Below are positions 1-6,266 of a DNA stretch of 10,711 bases, one piece after another. Made by a program: the position numbers and the translations under genes. Position 1 is the first letter of the stretch; each line of letters opens with the position of its first letter. Source of the DNA: Actinomycetota bacterium (GTDB lineage: Bacteria > Actinomycetota > Thermoleophilia > Solirubrobacterales > Solirubrobacteraceae). The notes under the pieces are model-generated. The model had not been told where the DNA came from. It searched no databases and worked only from the letters and a program-made list of their open reading frames with translations. The stretch is from NCBI GenBank assembly GCA_009699615.1, contig WLNV01000037.1:1-10711 (forward strand). The letters are read 5' to 3'.

Positions 1-624
1 AGGGTCATTCCCCATTCCGAGACGCGCAGTACCGAGCTCGTCCGCGATCTCGTTCTGGTCCTTTGCGGAACCGCTCTAGTCGCCGGGCTCGCCCAAGTGT
101 CGATCCCTTGGTACCCCGTGCCATTTACCGGCCAGACGCTTGCCGTCCTGCTCGTAGGCGGCGTACTCGGCTCCCGCAAGGGCGCGCTTGCTCTGGCGCT
201 CTACTTCCTCATCGGCGCGCTCGGTGCACCAATCTTCACCGAACAGTCGGGCGGCTGGGACATCATCACCGGCGCCACCGGCGGGTACATCATCGGCTTC
301 ATCGTCGCCGCAGCCGTAGTCGGCTGGCTCGCCGAGCGCGGCGCTGACCGGCGCGTTATGTCGATGATCGGCGCCCTGCTCCTCGGCAACATCCTGATCT
401 ACGCTTTCGGCGTGCCGTGGCTGGCAACTTGGGATCCGGCAGGCGATGGCGTTGCCTTCGGCTGGGCACAGGCTTACAAGACCGGGGTCCAACCGTTCAT
501 CCTTGGCGACCTCGTGAAACTGGCCTTTGCTGCCGCGCTGCTTCCGGCCGGATGGGCGCTATTGCAGAAGACCGGAGTTGGCAGGAAGAACGAAGAGGAC
601 GGGCCGAAGGCCGGGCTGCTCTAA
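1..624 (+). CDS. bioY: BioY, biotin ECF transporter substrate-binding membrane subunit (5' end cut by window)
   Basis: This is the membrane S component that captures biotin, alone or with an energy-coupling module. The reading frame is open to base 1 and ends at TAA 622-624, giving 207 codons. The only in-frame start seen, GTG 97, would remove the first membrane helix, so the true start lies upstream and perhaps only a few residues are missing. BioY hallmarks follow in order. A first hydrophobic helix (codons about 14-33) leads into VPFTGQTLAVLLVG (about 40-53). Next come a helical hairpin, a TGGYIIGF segment (about 94-101) and the family-typical PFILGDLVKLAFAA near the C-terminus. There are about six membrane segments and a short charged tail. 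No ATPase or T-component gene is visible, so the subunit either works alone or uses a shared ECF module encoded elsewhere. The family call is firm; biotin as substrate is family knowledge. Confidence 0.93.
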   Translation, partial: RVIPHSETRSTELVRDLVLVLCGTALVAGLAQVSIPWYPVPFTGQTLAVLLVGGVLGSRKGALALALYFLIGALGAPIFTEQSGGWDIITGATGGYIIGFIVAAAVVGWLAERGADRRVMSMIGALLLGNILIYAFGVPWLATWDPAGDGVAFGWAQAYKTGVQPFILGDLVKLAFAAALLPAGWALLQKTGVGRKNEEDGPKAGLL

Positions 625-694
625 GGCCCGCCTGCACCCGTCGTCCGAGCCGACTGGATCGACGATTAGCGAACTCAGCTACATACCGGCAACC

Positions 695-698
695 GAGG
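695..698 (+). promoter_or_regulatory. Candidate ribosome binding site GAGG for the amidase
   Basis: GAGG lies 8 bases before ATG 707, a normal spacing, and is the best Shine-Dalgarno-like site near any candidate amidase start. It is the main reason for annotating 707 although family similarity appears to begin about ten codons earlier. It is a short motif and could occur by chance. Confidence 0.35.
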
Positions 699-706
699 CA
701 ATTCGG

Positions 707-2098
707 ATGTTCAAGGCGCGCGAGCTCTCCCCGGTCGAGCTGATGGAGGCCGTGATCGCTCAGGCCGAGACGGTCGAACCGGTCGTAAACGCGCTCTGCC
801 ACCAGTTCTTCGACGAAGCGCTCGATCAGGCCCGCGACGCCGAACAGCGCTACGCCGGCAAGGGCGATCCGCCACGACCGCTGGAGGGAATCCCGCTGGC
901 GATCAAGGAGGAGGAAGCGGTAGCTGGACAGCCGCAAACCCAAGGCTCATTGATCTATAAGGATCAGGTCGCCGAGAAGAACTCCGCCTTCGCGCAGCGC
1001 CATCTTGATTCCGGGGCAATCGTCCACGCGCGCACGACCGCCCCTGAGTTCTCCTGCGCCGGCTTTACGCAATCAAGGATTTGGGGAGTGACACGCAACC
1101 CTTGGAACCCGACATATGCGGTGGGAGGCTCATCCGGTGGATCGGCGGCCGCGCTCGCCAGCGGTACGACGACGCTCGCCAGCGGCTCTGACATTGGTGG
1201 CTCAATTCGAATCCCAGCCTCTTTCTGCGGCGTCGTCGGATTCAAACCCCCGTACGGTCGCGTGCCACTCGACCCGCCGTTCAATCTCGACACCTTCTGC
1301 CACAACGGCCCGCTGGCTCGGACCGTGGCCGATTGCGCCCTGTACGAAAACCAGATTGCTGGCCCCCACCCAAGCGACGTAACGACGTTGCGGCCGAAGC
1401 TGGTGTTGCCGACGAGCTTCGAAGCGATTAGCGGGATGCGGATTGCGCTCTCTGAGGACCTCGGCGGCTGGCCGGTCGATCCTGAGGTGAGAGCCAACAC
1501 GCTGGCCGTCGGCGAGGCACTACGCGAAGCCGGGGCAATAGTTGATGTGGTCGACCTGCAAATCCCCCAAGACGAAGTCGCGCGCGCTGGAGCTATCCAC
1601 TTCCGGCTGATCCTCGGCGATTGGGTTGCACAGGCGGTCGAAGAGCACCGCGAGATCGTTACCGACTATGCGGCCGAGTTTGCCCGCTGGGCGAACGATG
1701 CAGGCGGCGACTCGTCGCTGCTCGAGGCGCTGATCTTGGAAGCGAAGATCTACGAGCCTGTCGGTGCGTTGCTTGAGAGCTACGACGCGCTGATCTGCCC
1801 GACCAACGGCACCCGCGGCCTGCTAGCTGACGACGACTACGTGGGCCACGGCATCAGCGTTGACGGTCGCGATCTGCAGTACTACTTTGAGGGCCTGCTG
1901 ACGACAGTCTTCAACGTCCTGAGCCGCTGCCCGGTCTTGAACGTCCCATCCGGCTTCGCCGACAACGGCGTGCCGACCGGCGTTCAAATCGCAGGGCGGA
2001 CATACGATGATCAGAGCGTCTTCAGGATTGGCGCCGCGTTGGAAGAGCTTCGCCCTTGGATGGACACTCGCGACAGAAGGCCAACGCTGCCGTCATAG
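707..2098 (+). CDS. Amidase-signature (AS) family hydrolase
   Basis: This is a Ser-cisSer-Lys amidohydrolase that cleaves carboxamides; the substrate is unknown. From ATG 707 it has 463 residues, normal for the family. The catalytic triad is visible. Lys67 sits in PLAIKEE (codon 905). cis-Ser142 is the first Ser of GGSSGGS (codon 1130). Nucleophile Ser166 is in SDIGGSIR (codon 1202). The 24-residue Ser-Ser spacing matches FAAH (Ser217/Ser241). The C-terminal PVLNVPSG...GVPTGVQIAG segment is also typical. The start is uncertain: the frame continues back into bioY, and family-like sequence (SYIPATEAIR) begins at about 677, before the ATG. Alternatives are TTG 527 or 578 inside bioY, or rare CTG 632 or ATT 665. 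It follows bioY on the same strand and may share its transcript. It lacks obvious GatB/GatC neighbours, so a GatA role is unlikely. Confidence 0.9.
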   Translation: MFKARELSPVELMEAVIAQAETVEPVVNALCHQFFDEALDQARDAEQRYAGKGDPPRPLEGIPLAIKEEEAVAGQPQTQGSLIYKDQVAEKNSAFAQRHLDSGAIVHARTTAPEFSCAGFTQSRIWGVTRNPWNPTYAVGGSSGGSAAALASGTTTLASGSDIGGSIRIPASFCGVVGFKPPYGRVPLDPPFNLDTFCHNGPLARTVADCALYENQIAGPHPSDVTTLRPKLVLPTSFEAISGMRIALSEDLGGWPVDPEVRANTLAVGEALREAGAIVDVVDLQIPQDEVARAGAIHFRLILGDWVAQAVEEHREIVTDYAAEFARWANDAGGDSSLLEALILEAKIYEPVGALLESYDALICPTNGTRGLLADDDYVGHGISVDGRDLQYYFEGLLTTVFNVLSRCPVLNVPSGFADNGVPTGVQIAGRTYDDQSVFRIGAALEELRPWMDTRDRRPTLPS

Positions 2099-2118
2099 GG
2101 CAGGCGTAACTGTCGGCG

Positions 2119-2523
2119 CTAGAGCACGCCGGCGTCAAGCGTCTGGTTGACGAGCAGGTCAGCGTGCTCGTTCTGCTCGCGGCGCACGCAGCTAATCGAC
2201 CAACTATCGAACTGGCCGAGTTTCGAGAGTGCCTCCGCGTAAAGCGGTTTCATGTCGACATGCTTGACCTTGTACTTGCCGTTGAGCTGGTGCGCGATCA
2301 GCTCTGAATCGTTGACCAGCGCGATCTCGGTAGCGCCGAGTTCGAGCGCCAGAGCGGCACCGAGCAGAACGGCGCGGTACTCGGCGACATTGTTCGTCGC
2401 CTCGCCGATCAGCTCGCCGCGCTCTCCGACGATCTCACCGTCCGCATTCGATGCAACTGCACCTGCCGCAGCGGGGCCAGGGTTTCCGCGCGAACCGCCA
2501 TCAACGTGGACCGTCAGCTTCAC
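2119..2523 (-). CDS. rnhA: Ribonuclease HI family protein
   Basis: This enzyme cleaves the RNA strand of RNA:DNA hybrids, removing primers and R-loops with two metal ions. The 134-residue protein is a single RNase H domain. The four acidic catalytic residues are present: Asp8 in VDGGSRGNPGPA, Glu48 in NNVAEYRA, Asp72 in LVNDSELI and Asp122 in NEHADLLVN. It belongs to the compact group that reads DGGSRGNPGPA, as in archaeal-type and actinobacterial RNase HI, and lacks the basic extension of the E. coli enzyme. In many actinobacteria this domain is fused to a CobC-like phosphatase; here it ends alone. The start is GTG, with GAGG four bases upstream. The GTG overlaps the TAG stop of the preceding zinc-ribbon gene (TAGTG), implying coupled translation. 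It converges on the amidase gene with a 20-base gap. Confidence 0.93.
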   Translation of the reverse strand: MKLTVHVDGGSRGNPGPAAAGAVASNADGEIVGERGELIGEATNNVAEYRAVLLGAALALELGATEIALVNDSELIAHQLNGKYKVKHVDMKPLYAEALSKLGQFDSWSISCVRREQNEHADLLVNQTLDAGVL

Positions 2524-3287
2524 TACGCCTCAACCGCCGTGTGCAACATCCCGCGAGAATCGGCGACCGCGTTCGGCGTGCGATCTTGTTCGTCCAACTC
2601 ATCCAGCTCTGAACCTTGATCAATCAGCCGAGCGCCGGCACGTTCGTCGGCAAGGTCGATCTCGTATGCGTACCAGGAAAGCTCCCACGCGATTATGACT
2701 GAGACGATGCTGCCCTCCTTGAGTGAAGGGCGGACGCTGACAACCGGAGCACCGAGCGTCCGCGCAAGCGTCGCAATAGTTCGCGGATGGGGGCCAACGT
2801 TGAAGACTTCGATTGCGCGAGCGCCTTTCTTGTCGGCGTGTGTGGGGACGGCGCGCACGGCGCGTTCGTCGACTGACAGCTCGACCTTCCGCGGCAGTGC
2901 GTACTCGGAGCGGTCGACGACCTCAGTCGGCGCGGCCGCCTCGGCTTCGGCGAGGTCCCCTGCCTGTCCCGAATGCGCGACGAGCTCCTCTGCTTCCGGC
3001 GGCACCAGCAGATCGCTGACTTCAGGTTCGTTGCGGCGGCCGCGGCGGTTGCTGAGCGAACGCGCCGGGGATCTCTTAATCCACCCGATACGGCCACTAG
3101 CCGGCGCCATGTCGCCGGATTCCCGAATCCAGCCGAGCTGCGTCGCGCGCTGCGTGCAGAGCTCGCAGACGATCTTGCGCTGACCGCCGTGGAGGAAAGC
3201 GTTGTGTTCCTCTCCGCGCAACAGATTCCGCTCGCAGACGGAACAGAATGAGGGCTCACGGGAGGTTGAGATTTGACGGACGGTCAC
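2523..3287 (-). CDS. Zinc-ribbon hypothetical protein upstream of rnhA
   Basis: I do not recognise a named family. The 254-residue product has three parts. An N-terminal zinc-ribbon-like module carries Cys15-x2-Cys18 and Cys41-x2-Cys44. A basic then acidic low-complexity linker covers about residues 60-135 (SPARSLSNRRGRR, then Glu/Ala-rich). A compact C-terminal domain at about 140-215 contains ARAIEVFNVGPHPRTIATLARTLG and IIAWELSWYAYEIDL, followed by an acidic tail. The C-terminal block resembles proteins I recall from Solirubrobacterales, but that is recollection only. The GTG start has no clear ribosome binding site. The gene begins 47 bases after xerC and overlaps rnhA by one base, so it is probably made together with RNase HI. 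A nucleic-acid-binding or regulatory role is a guess from the zinc ribbon and the neighbours. Confidence 0.85.
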   Translation of the reverse strand: MTVRQISTSREPSFCSVCERNLLRGEEHNAFLHGGQRKIVCELCTQRATQLGWIRESGDMAPASGRIGWIKRSPARSLSNRRGRRNEPEVSDLLVPPEAEELVAHSGQAGDLAEAEAAAPTEVVDRSEYALPRKVELSVDERAVRAVPTHADKKGARAIEVFNVGPHPRTIATLARTLGAPVVSVRPSLKEGSIVSVIIAWELSWYAYEIDLADERAGARLIDQGSELDELDEQDRTPNAVADSRGMLHTAVEA

Positions 3288-3319
3288 AGCCCGTAACGGT
3301 AGCGGAGCGCTCGGTATTA

Positions 3320-3335
3320 ACCGCAGCGTTGCGGT
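3320..3335 (-). terminator. Hairpin at the xerC stop codon, candidate terminator
   Basis: On the minus strand ACCGCA, loop ACGC, TGCGGT forms a perfect 6-bp stem whose first base is the T-complement edge of the xerC stop (3335-3337). It is followed by TTAATA, a very weak U tract. A second small hairpin (CGGT-TAAT-ACCG) overlaps its 3' arm and could compete. It may only attenuate, because the zinc-ribbon gene begins 32 bases further on. Confidence 0.35.
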
Positions 3336-4270
3336 CAGGCGCGCGGGTGGCTTGAGCTGTAGGCGCTGCGCAGCCTGGCCGACTCAACCCGTGTATAGAT
3401 CTGCGTGCTCGACAGATGTTCATGACCGAGGAGCTCCTGAATCGCACGCAGGTCTGCGCCGCCGTCGAGCAGATGGGTCGCAAACGAATGCCGCAGCGCG
3501 TGCGGATGCACGCGGCCGGGGAGCTCGGCGGCTCGCGCCCAGAGCCGCAGCCTGCGACGAACGTCTGAACTCTGAAGGCGACGGCCCGACTTCGACAGGA
3601 AGAGCGCCTTCTGAGTCGGCTCTCCGAGAAGCGCAGGCCGAGCGCGTTCGAGGTAGTGGGTGATCGCGCCGAGCGCGTACTCGCCGATTGGCACGAGCCG
3701 CGTCTTCGACCCCTTTCCTTCGACGCGAATCTGCTCGCTGTCGAGCTCAAGCGACTCGACGTCAGCGCTGACGAGCTCCTCGGCCCGCAAGCCTGACCCG
3801 TACGCCAACTCGATCAACGCACGGTCACGCGCCTCGAGCGCAGTTCCGGATGGAATCCGGTCGATCAGCGTCGACAACTCCGCGGGCCGCAGAACGCGAG
3901 GCAGGTTGGAAGGGCGTTTAGGTGCCGCGACCAGCTCGGCTGGATTCTGCTCGACTAGTCCGTGCTCGCGGAGCGTCCTGAAGCAGGCCCGCAGCGCCGC
4001 CAGCTTCCGGGCGACCGTCGACGGAGCGAGCTCGCTCTCGCCGCAGAACGCGGCATAACGGCGCAGCTGGCGAACATCCACATCTCTCGGCTCAAGCTGC
4101 GCGAGAGCCGCCCACTGTGCGAACTGGACCAGATCACTGCGGTAGGCGCGGCGCGTGCGCTCTGCGCTCCCCCGCCTAACCAAGTCATCGCCAACCAGCG
4201 CCAACGCCGCGCTCCACCCTTCCGTCAGCTCGGGGCTCGTATCCTCGGTGGTTGTGGCGCTCTTTTTCAT
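3335..4270 (-). CDS. xerC: Tyrosine recombinase XerC/XerD
   Basis: This recombinase normally acts at dif sites to resolve chromosome dimers. The 311-residue protein has the usual two domains. The N-terminal SAM-like core-binding domain spans about residues 20-105 (ERTRRAYRSDLVQFAQW). The catalytic domain spans about 125-305. All catalytic residues are visible: Arg162 in GSGLRAEEL, Lys186 in VEGKGSKTR, His257 and Arg260 in HPHALRHSFATHLL, His283 in LLGHEHLSSTQIYTRV, and nucleophile Tyr292. Length and motif spacing are those of chromosomal XerC/D rather than phage integrases, and no attachment site or mobile gene lies nearby. The ATG start has no Shine-Dalgarno-like site. The first 15 or so residues are not family-conserved, so an internal start is possible. 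Choosing xerC over xerD rests on its place near dprA, as in other actinobacteria. Confidence 0.92.
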   Translation of the reverse strand: MKKSATTTEDTSPELTEGWSAALALVGDDLVRRGSAERTRRAYRSDLVQFAQWAALAQLEPRDVDVRQLRRYAAFCGESELAPSTVARKLAALRACFRTLREHGLVEQNPAELVAAPKRPSNLPRVLRPAELSTLIDRIPSGTALEARDRALIELAYGSGLRAEELVSADVESLELDSEQIRVEGKGSKTRLVPIGEYALGAITHYLERARPALLGEPTQKALFLSKSGRRLQSSDVRRRLRLWARAAELPGRVHPHALRHSFATHLLDGGADLRAIQELLGHEHLSSTQIYTRVESARLRSAYSSSHPRA

Positions 4271-4330
4271 AAATACGAAGACTGGTCAGATAGCGACCGC
4301 TGCCGGCCTTGAAGCCGACGGGGTCTGCTC

Positions 4331-4356
4331 AAGGGAGGATCAACCTCCGGCCCCTT
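4331..4356 (+). other. Inverted-repeat stretch, possible leader hairpin
   Basis: GGAGG (4334-4338), loop ATCAA, CCTCC (4344-4348) forms a 5-bp hairpin. An outer pair AAGGG (4331-4335) and CCCTT (4352-4356) offers an alternative fold. The left arm AAGGGAGG is a near-perfect Shine-Dalgarno sequence, but no ATG, GTG or TTG follows within 15 bases, so it does not obviously serve a start codon. It lies about 60 bases upstream of xerC on the other strand and about 36 before the small ORF at 4392. It may be a regulatory RNA element or operator; the function is unknown. Confidence 0.3.
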
Positions 4357-4362
4357 GGCACC

Positions 4363-4376
4363 GGATCCGCGGATCC
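4363..4376. repeat. 14-bp perfect palindrome GGATCCGCGGATCC
   Basis: The sequence equals its own reverse complement over 14 bases. It lies in the noncoding gap between the divergent xerC start and the small ORF start, a reasonable place for a dimeric repressor to bind. No known operator family is recognised. Chance is possible, since both halves contain GGATCC. Confidence 0.4.
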
Positions 4377-4391
4377 AGCGACGCGACAACG

Positions 4392-4556
4392 ATGTGGTAC
4401 TCCGTCATGCGCAGGCCTGAGAAGGAAATCTTTCTTGGATCACTTGTCTTTCGCCATAGTGACCACCATCGCCTGCTGGCCGAACAAGGCTGGGAAGAGA
4501 TTCCCATCGATGAGATTCGTGGCGGCAGCGCCGCCCGCGGCGGCCCTCACTTCTAG
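4392..4556 (+). CDS. Possible small protein, 54 residues, unknown function
   Basis: I do not recognise this protein and its reality is uncertain. Starting at ATG 4392 it begins MWYSVMRRPEKEIF, continues with a segment reading FRHSDHHRLLAEQGWEEIPI, and ends at TAG 4554-4556. It has no membrane segment or signal peptide. The composition (charged, with Trp/Tyr/Phe and few Ala/Arg runs) is more protein-like than the other five frames here. About two thirds of third codon positions are G or C, similar to neighbours. Against it: no Shine-Dalgarno site precedes the ATG, the last ten codons coincide with GC-rich hairpin repeats, and the stop overlaps the 3' end of the opposing transpeptidase gene. 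If real, it is transcribed divergently from xerC. Confidence 0.4.
   Translation: MWYSVMRRPEKEIFLGSLVFRHSDHHRLLAEQGWEEIPIDEIRGGSAARGGPHF
4521..4544 (-). terminator. GC-rich alternating hairpins after the transpeptidase gene
   Basis: Three 6-mers alternate: GGCGGC (4521-4526), GCCGCC (4530-4535) and GGCGGC (4539-4544). The middle copy can pair with either neighbour, giving two mutually exclusive 6-bp stems with 3-base loops. They begin 9 bases past the transpeptidase stop on the minus strand. There is no U tract, so intrinsic termination is only plausible. The same bases would encode the Gly/Ala/Arg-rich tail of the small plus-strand ORF. Confidence 0.3.
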
Positions 4557-5590
4557 GCGATAAAGACCGGGGTTCCAACTCGAACACGGTCAAAGAGGTC
4601 GATCACGTCAGGGATAGACATTCGAACGCAGCCGTGAGATGCGGCCGATCCGAGTGATCCCGGCTCGGCGGTTCCGTGGATGCCAGCACCGCCGGCGATC
4701 CCCATCCAGCGAGCTTTGATCGGGTCATCGGGCCCAGGCGGAATTATCTTCCCAGCCAGCTCCCCGGCCCAGGCGCTGTTCGGCACGTGCCAACTCGGGT
4801 TGACCTGCATATCCTGAATCGAGTAGAGACCTGCCGGGGTTTCAAGCCCTGCCCGCCCGACTGCGATCGGGTAGCTCTTAACCACTTTGAGGTCTCTGAA
4901 CAGCGTTAGACGGAAGTTCGAACGGTCTACGGTAATAACGGTCGGATACTTCTTCGCAAGTTGCTTCGTCGTGACCTTTGGCTTGAGGACACGCACAGCA
5001 ACAGCAACGTCGTGACGGGCTCCCGGGGTGCCAAGGGCTGTAGCGACTTCGTTCCGAAGCCGCCCTTGCTTGACGGCGACGCCACGCTTCGAAGGGACCG
5101 GCTCAACAGCCGAGACTGTGAACGCCAACGACGCGTCGGTCGCAGGCCGGTCAACGGCCTTCGTGACTCGGCGAACGAACTTCGCGACAGCCGGGCTTGA
5201 GAACGTCACTGCCGGATCCACGGATGCGTCGATTTCAGTTCCGGTGAGCTTGCGGTAGGCGCGTACGAGGAAGTTCCCACCGTTGCTCTTCGCGAGCGCT
5301 GCGTTCACGCTGCCGTTGATGTCAGCGCCGATCTTTGACTGCTGCGGCCCGAGCTGCCAAGAGCGTTTCCCGCGCGTGACCGTGACTGGAGTTTCGAGCG
5401 ATCCGAGAAGGTCCCGGTGCAACTTCACGCGCGCCTCGTCGGCTGACAGTCCGCCTACGTCGACGTTGCCTACCGTGACGCCGTGGGCGATCGTCTGAGA
5501 GGTCGCGCTGTCGTAGGCGAACGCCCCTCCCAGAAGCAGGACCAAGAATGCGCCAGCGGCGACGATCGGTAGTAAGTACTTACGGGGCAT
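4553..5590 (-). CDS. L,D-transpeptidase (YkuD) with N-terminal membrane anchor
   Basis: This enzyme makes 3-3 cross-links, or anchors proteins, in peptidoglycan outside the cell membrane. The 345-residue protein starts with a signal-anchor helix (about residues 5-26, LPIVAAGAFLVLLLGGAF). An extracytoplasmic region at about 33-205 follows, with two PG_binding_4/VanW-associated-like segments. The first opens with IAHGVTVGNVDVGGLSADEA. The YkuD catalytic domain spans about 216-345: TVITVDRSNFRLTLF, then GIHGT with His305, then SHGCVRM with His319, nucleophile Cys321 and Arg323. There is no lipobox. The ATG start lacks a Shine-Dalgarno-like site and a small hairpin abuts it. The gene is separated from the upstream nucleotidase by 103 bases, so it may have its own promoter; TACATT on the minus strand (5607-5612) is a weak -10 candidate. 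Its 3' end overlaps the small opposing ORF. Confidence 0.93.
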   Translation of the reverse strand: MPRKYLLPIVAAGAFLVLLLGGAFAYDSATSQTIAHGVTVGNVDVGGLSADEARVKLHRDLLGSLETPVTVTRGKRSWQLGPQQSKIGADINGSVNAALAKSNGGNFLVRAYRKLTGTEIDASVDPAVTFSSPAVAKFVRRVTKAVDRPATDASLAFTVSAVEPVPSKRGVAVKQGRLRNEVATALGTPGARHDVAVAVRVLKPKVTTKQLAKKYPTVITVDRSNFRLTLFRDLKVVKSYPIAVGRAGLETPAGLYSIQDMQVNPSWHVPNSAWAGELAGKIIPPGPDDPIKARWMGIAGGAGIHGTAEPGSLGSAASHGCVRMSIPDVIDLFDRVRVGTPVFIA

Positions 5591-5609
5591 ATTGGAGCGT
5601 CAGACCAAT
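5591..5609 (-). other. Small inverted repeat abutting the transpeptidase start
   Basis: On the minus strand ATTGG and CCAAT, separated by nine bases, form a 5-bp stem that ends directly at the ATG (5590). It overlaps the TACATT proposed as -10, so it could be an operator rather than an RNA hairpin. The stem is short and AT-containing, so the evidence is weak. Confidence 0.2.
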
Positions 5610-5683
5610 GTAGATCGCCGAAGAGACGGGATGCGCCGGTCCGAGCGCTCTTCTCTGATTCGCCGCCCACGCGCCGCTCCCTG

Positions 5684-5704
5684 CCGGCTGCTGTTAGCTG
5701 CCGG
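5684..5704 (-). terminator. Hairpin centred on the nucleotidase stop codon
   Basis: The 21-base element has arms CCGGC/GCCGG, an A-A mismatch, an inner GCT/AGC stem and a 3-base loop, AAC on the minus strand. The TAA stop (5694-5696) sits at its apex. The symmetry is exact apart from the mismatch. No U tract follows, so a Rho-independent role is uncertain. It would end the ilvD-nucleotidase transcript or protect its 3' end. Confidence 0.4.
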
Positions 5705-6257
5705 TCGCCGCGAGCAGCGGGCCGAGCCGGAGCCCGAGCTCCGGCCAATCCTCGGCGCTCGTAATCTCACGCGACTTGCACACTTCGGCGTTCCAAGGAT
5801 GAAGCAGCGTCGCGCCGTGGATTCCCTCGTCAAGCGCACTCTGGAGGTTGACGGGACTGTCGTCGACGAGCAGATCTATCTCCAACTCGCGGCAGCGCGT
5901 GATCTTGTCGTACGAGCAATAGAGCTCGTCGTACTGGAGTCCAATCGCGTCAAGCCAGCGTTCGGTTGGCGCCGCTGCAGCCACGTCGCGGTGGCTGGTG
6001 ATGTGGATGAAGTGGCCAGCCTGAGACCAGCTGTTGACGACCTCAACAGAGCCCGGGTAGGGCTCGGCCGCACTGATCCATTCCTCGCTGTGAGTCTCAG
6101 CGATCGTGTCGGCGAGCTGCTCCTGCTCAAGCTGACTGATCCCCCACGTGTGCTGCTGCTCGTACGGCAGCACAACTCCATAGCGAAGACGAACAACCTC
6201 GGCTAGCTGCTCCCAGTAATGGTGAAGCGTGGAGTCGATGTCGATCGCGATGCGCAT
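5694..6257 (-). CDS. HAD-family 5'-nucleotidase-like phosphatase (NT5C/deoxyribonucleotidase type)
   Basis: This is a cytosolic HAD phosphohydrolase, probably acting on nucleoside monophosphates. The 187-residue protein shows all four HAD motifs. Motif I is IDIDSTLHHYW, with nucleophile Asp6 and acid/base Asp8. Motif II is HITSHR (Thr87/Ser88). Motif III Lys118 is in SYDKI. Motif IV is VDDSPVNL (Asp132/Asp133). The helical cap at about residues 15-75 and the overall size fit the 5'(3')-deoxyribonucleotidase/NT5C group (PF06941-like); exact specificity cannot be read. The ATG lies 9 bases after the ilvD stop and lacks a strong ribosome binding site, so translation probably depends on ilvD. No metabolic link to ilvD is evident. 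A hairpin sits on its stop codon. Confidence 0.85.
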   Translation of the reverse strand: MRIAIDIDSTLHHYWEQLAEVVRLRYGVVLPYEQQHTWGISQLEQEQLADTIAETHSEEWISAAEPYPGSVEVVNSWSQAGHFIHITSHRDVAAAAPTERWLDAIGLQYDELYCSYDKITRCRELEIDLLVDDSPVNLQSALDEGIHGATLLHPWNAEVCKSREITSAEDWPELGLRLGPLLAATGS

Positions 6258-6266
6258 TATCGAGAT

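Noticed and set aside
2133..2152. CGTCAA/TTGACG inverted repeat downstream of the amidase gene
   Set aside because: It is a 6-bp stem with an 8-base loop inside rnhA coding sequence and no T tract. This is too weak to call an amidase terminator.
2693..3259. Minus-strand ORF overlapping the zinc-ribbon gene in another frame
   Set aside because: It is Ser/Arg-rich and low in complexity. The zinc-ribbon frame has paired CxxC motifs and a tight junction with rnhA.
3335..4270. Phage or integron integrase
   Set aside because: Length and motifs match chromosomal XerC/D, the gene sits near dprA and comM as in other actinobacteria, and no mobile genes, tRNA or direct repeats flank it.
4321..4390. 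Possible tRNA or known riboswitch in the xerC upstream gap
   Set aside because: There is no TTCGANNCC T-loop, no acceptor stem, and no recognisable cobalamin, TPP, glycine or SAM riboswitch core.
3304..5650. Shared CCGAGCGCTC in two intergenic gaps (after xerC and before the transpeptidase gene)
   Set aside because: The GAGCGCTC core also occurs in coding sequence near 8483, and such palindromes are expected by chance at this GC content.
5592..6206. Long plus-strand ORF opposite the nucleotidase gene
   Set aside because: It is antisense to a gene with all four HAD motifs, and its translation shows no recognisable motif. High GC content leaves such frames open by chance.
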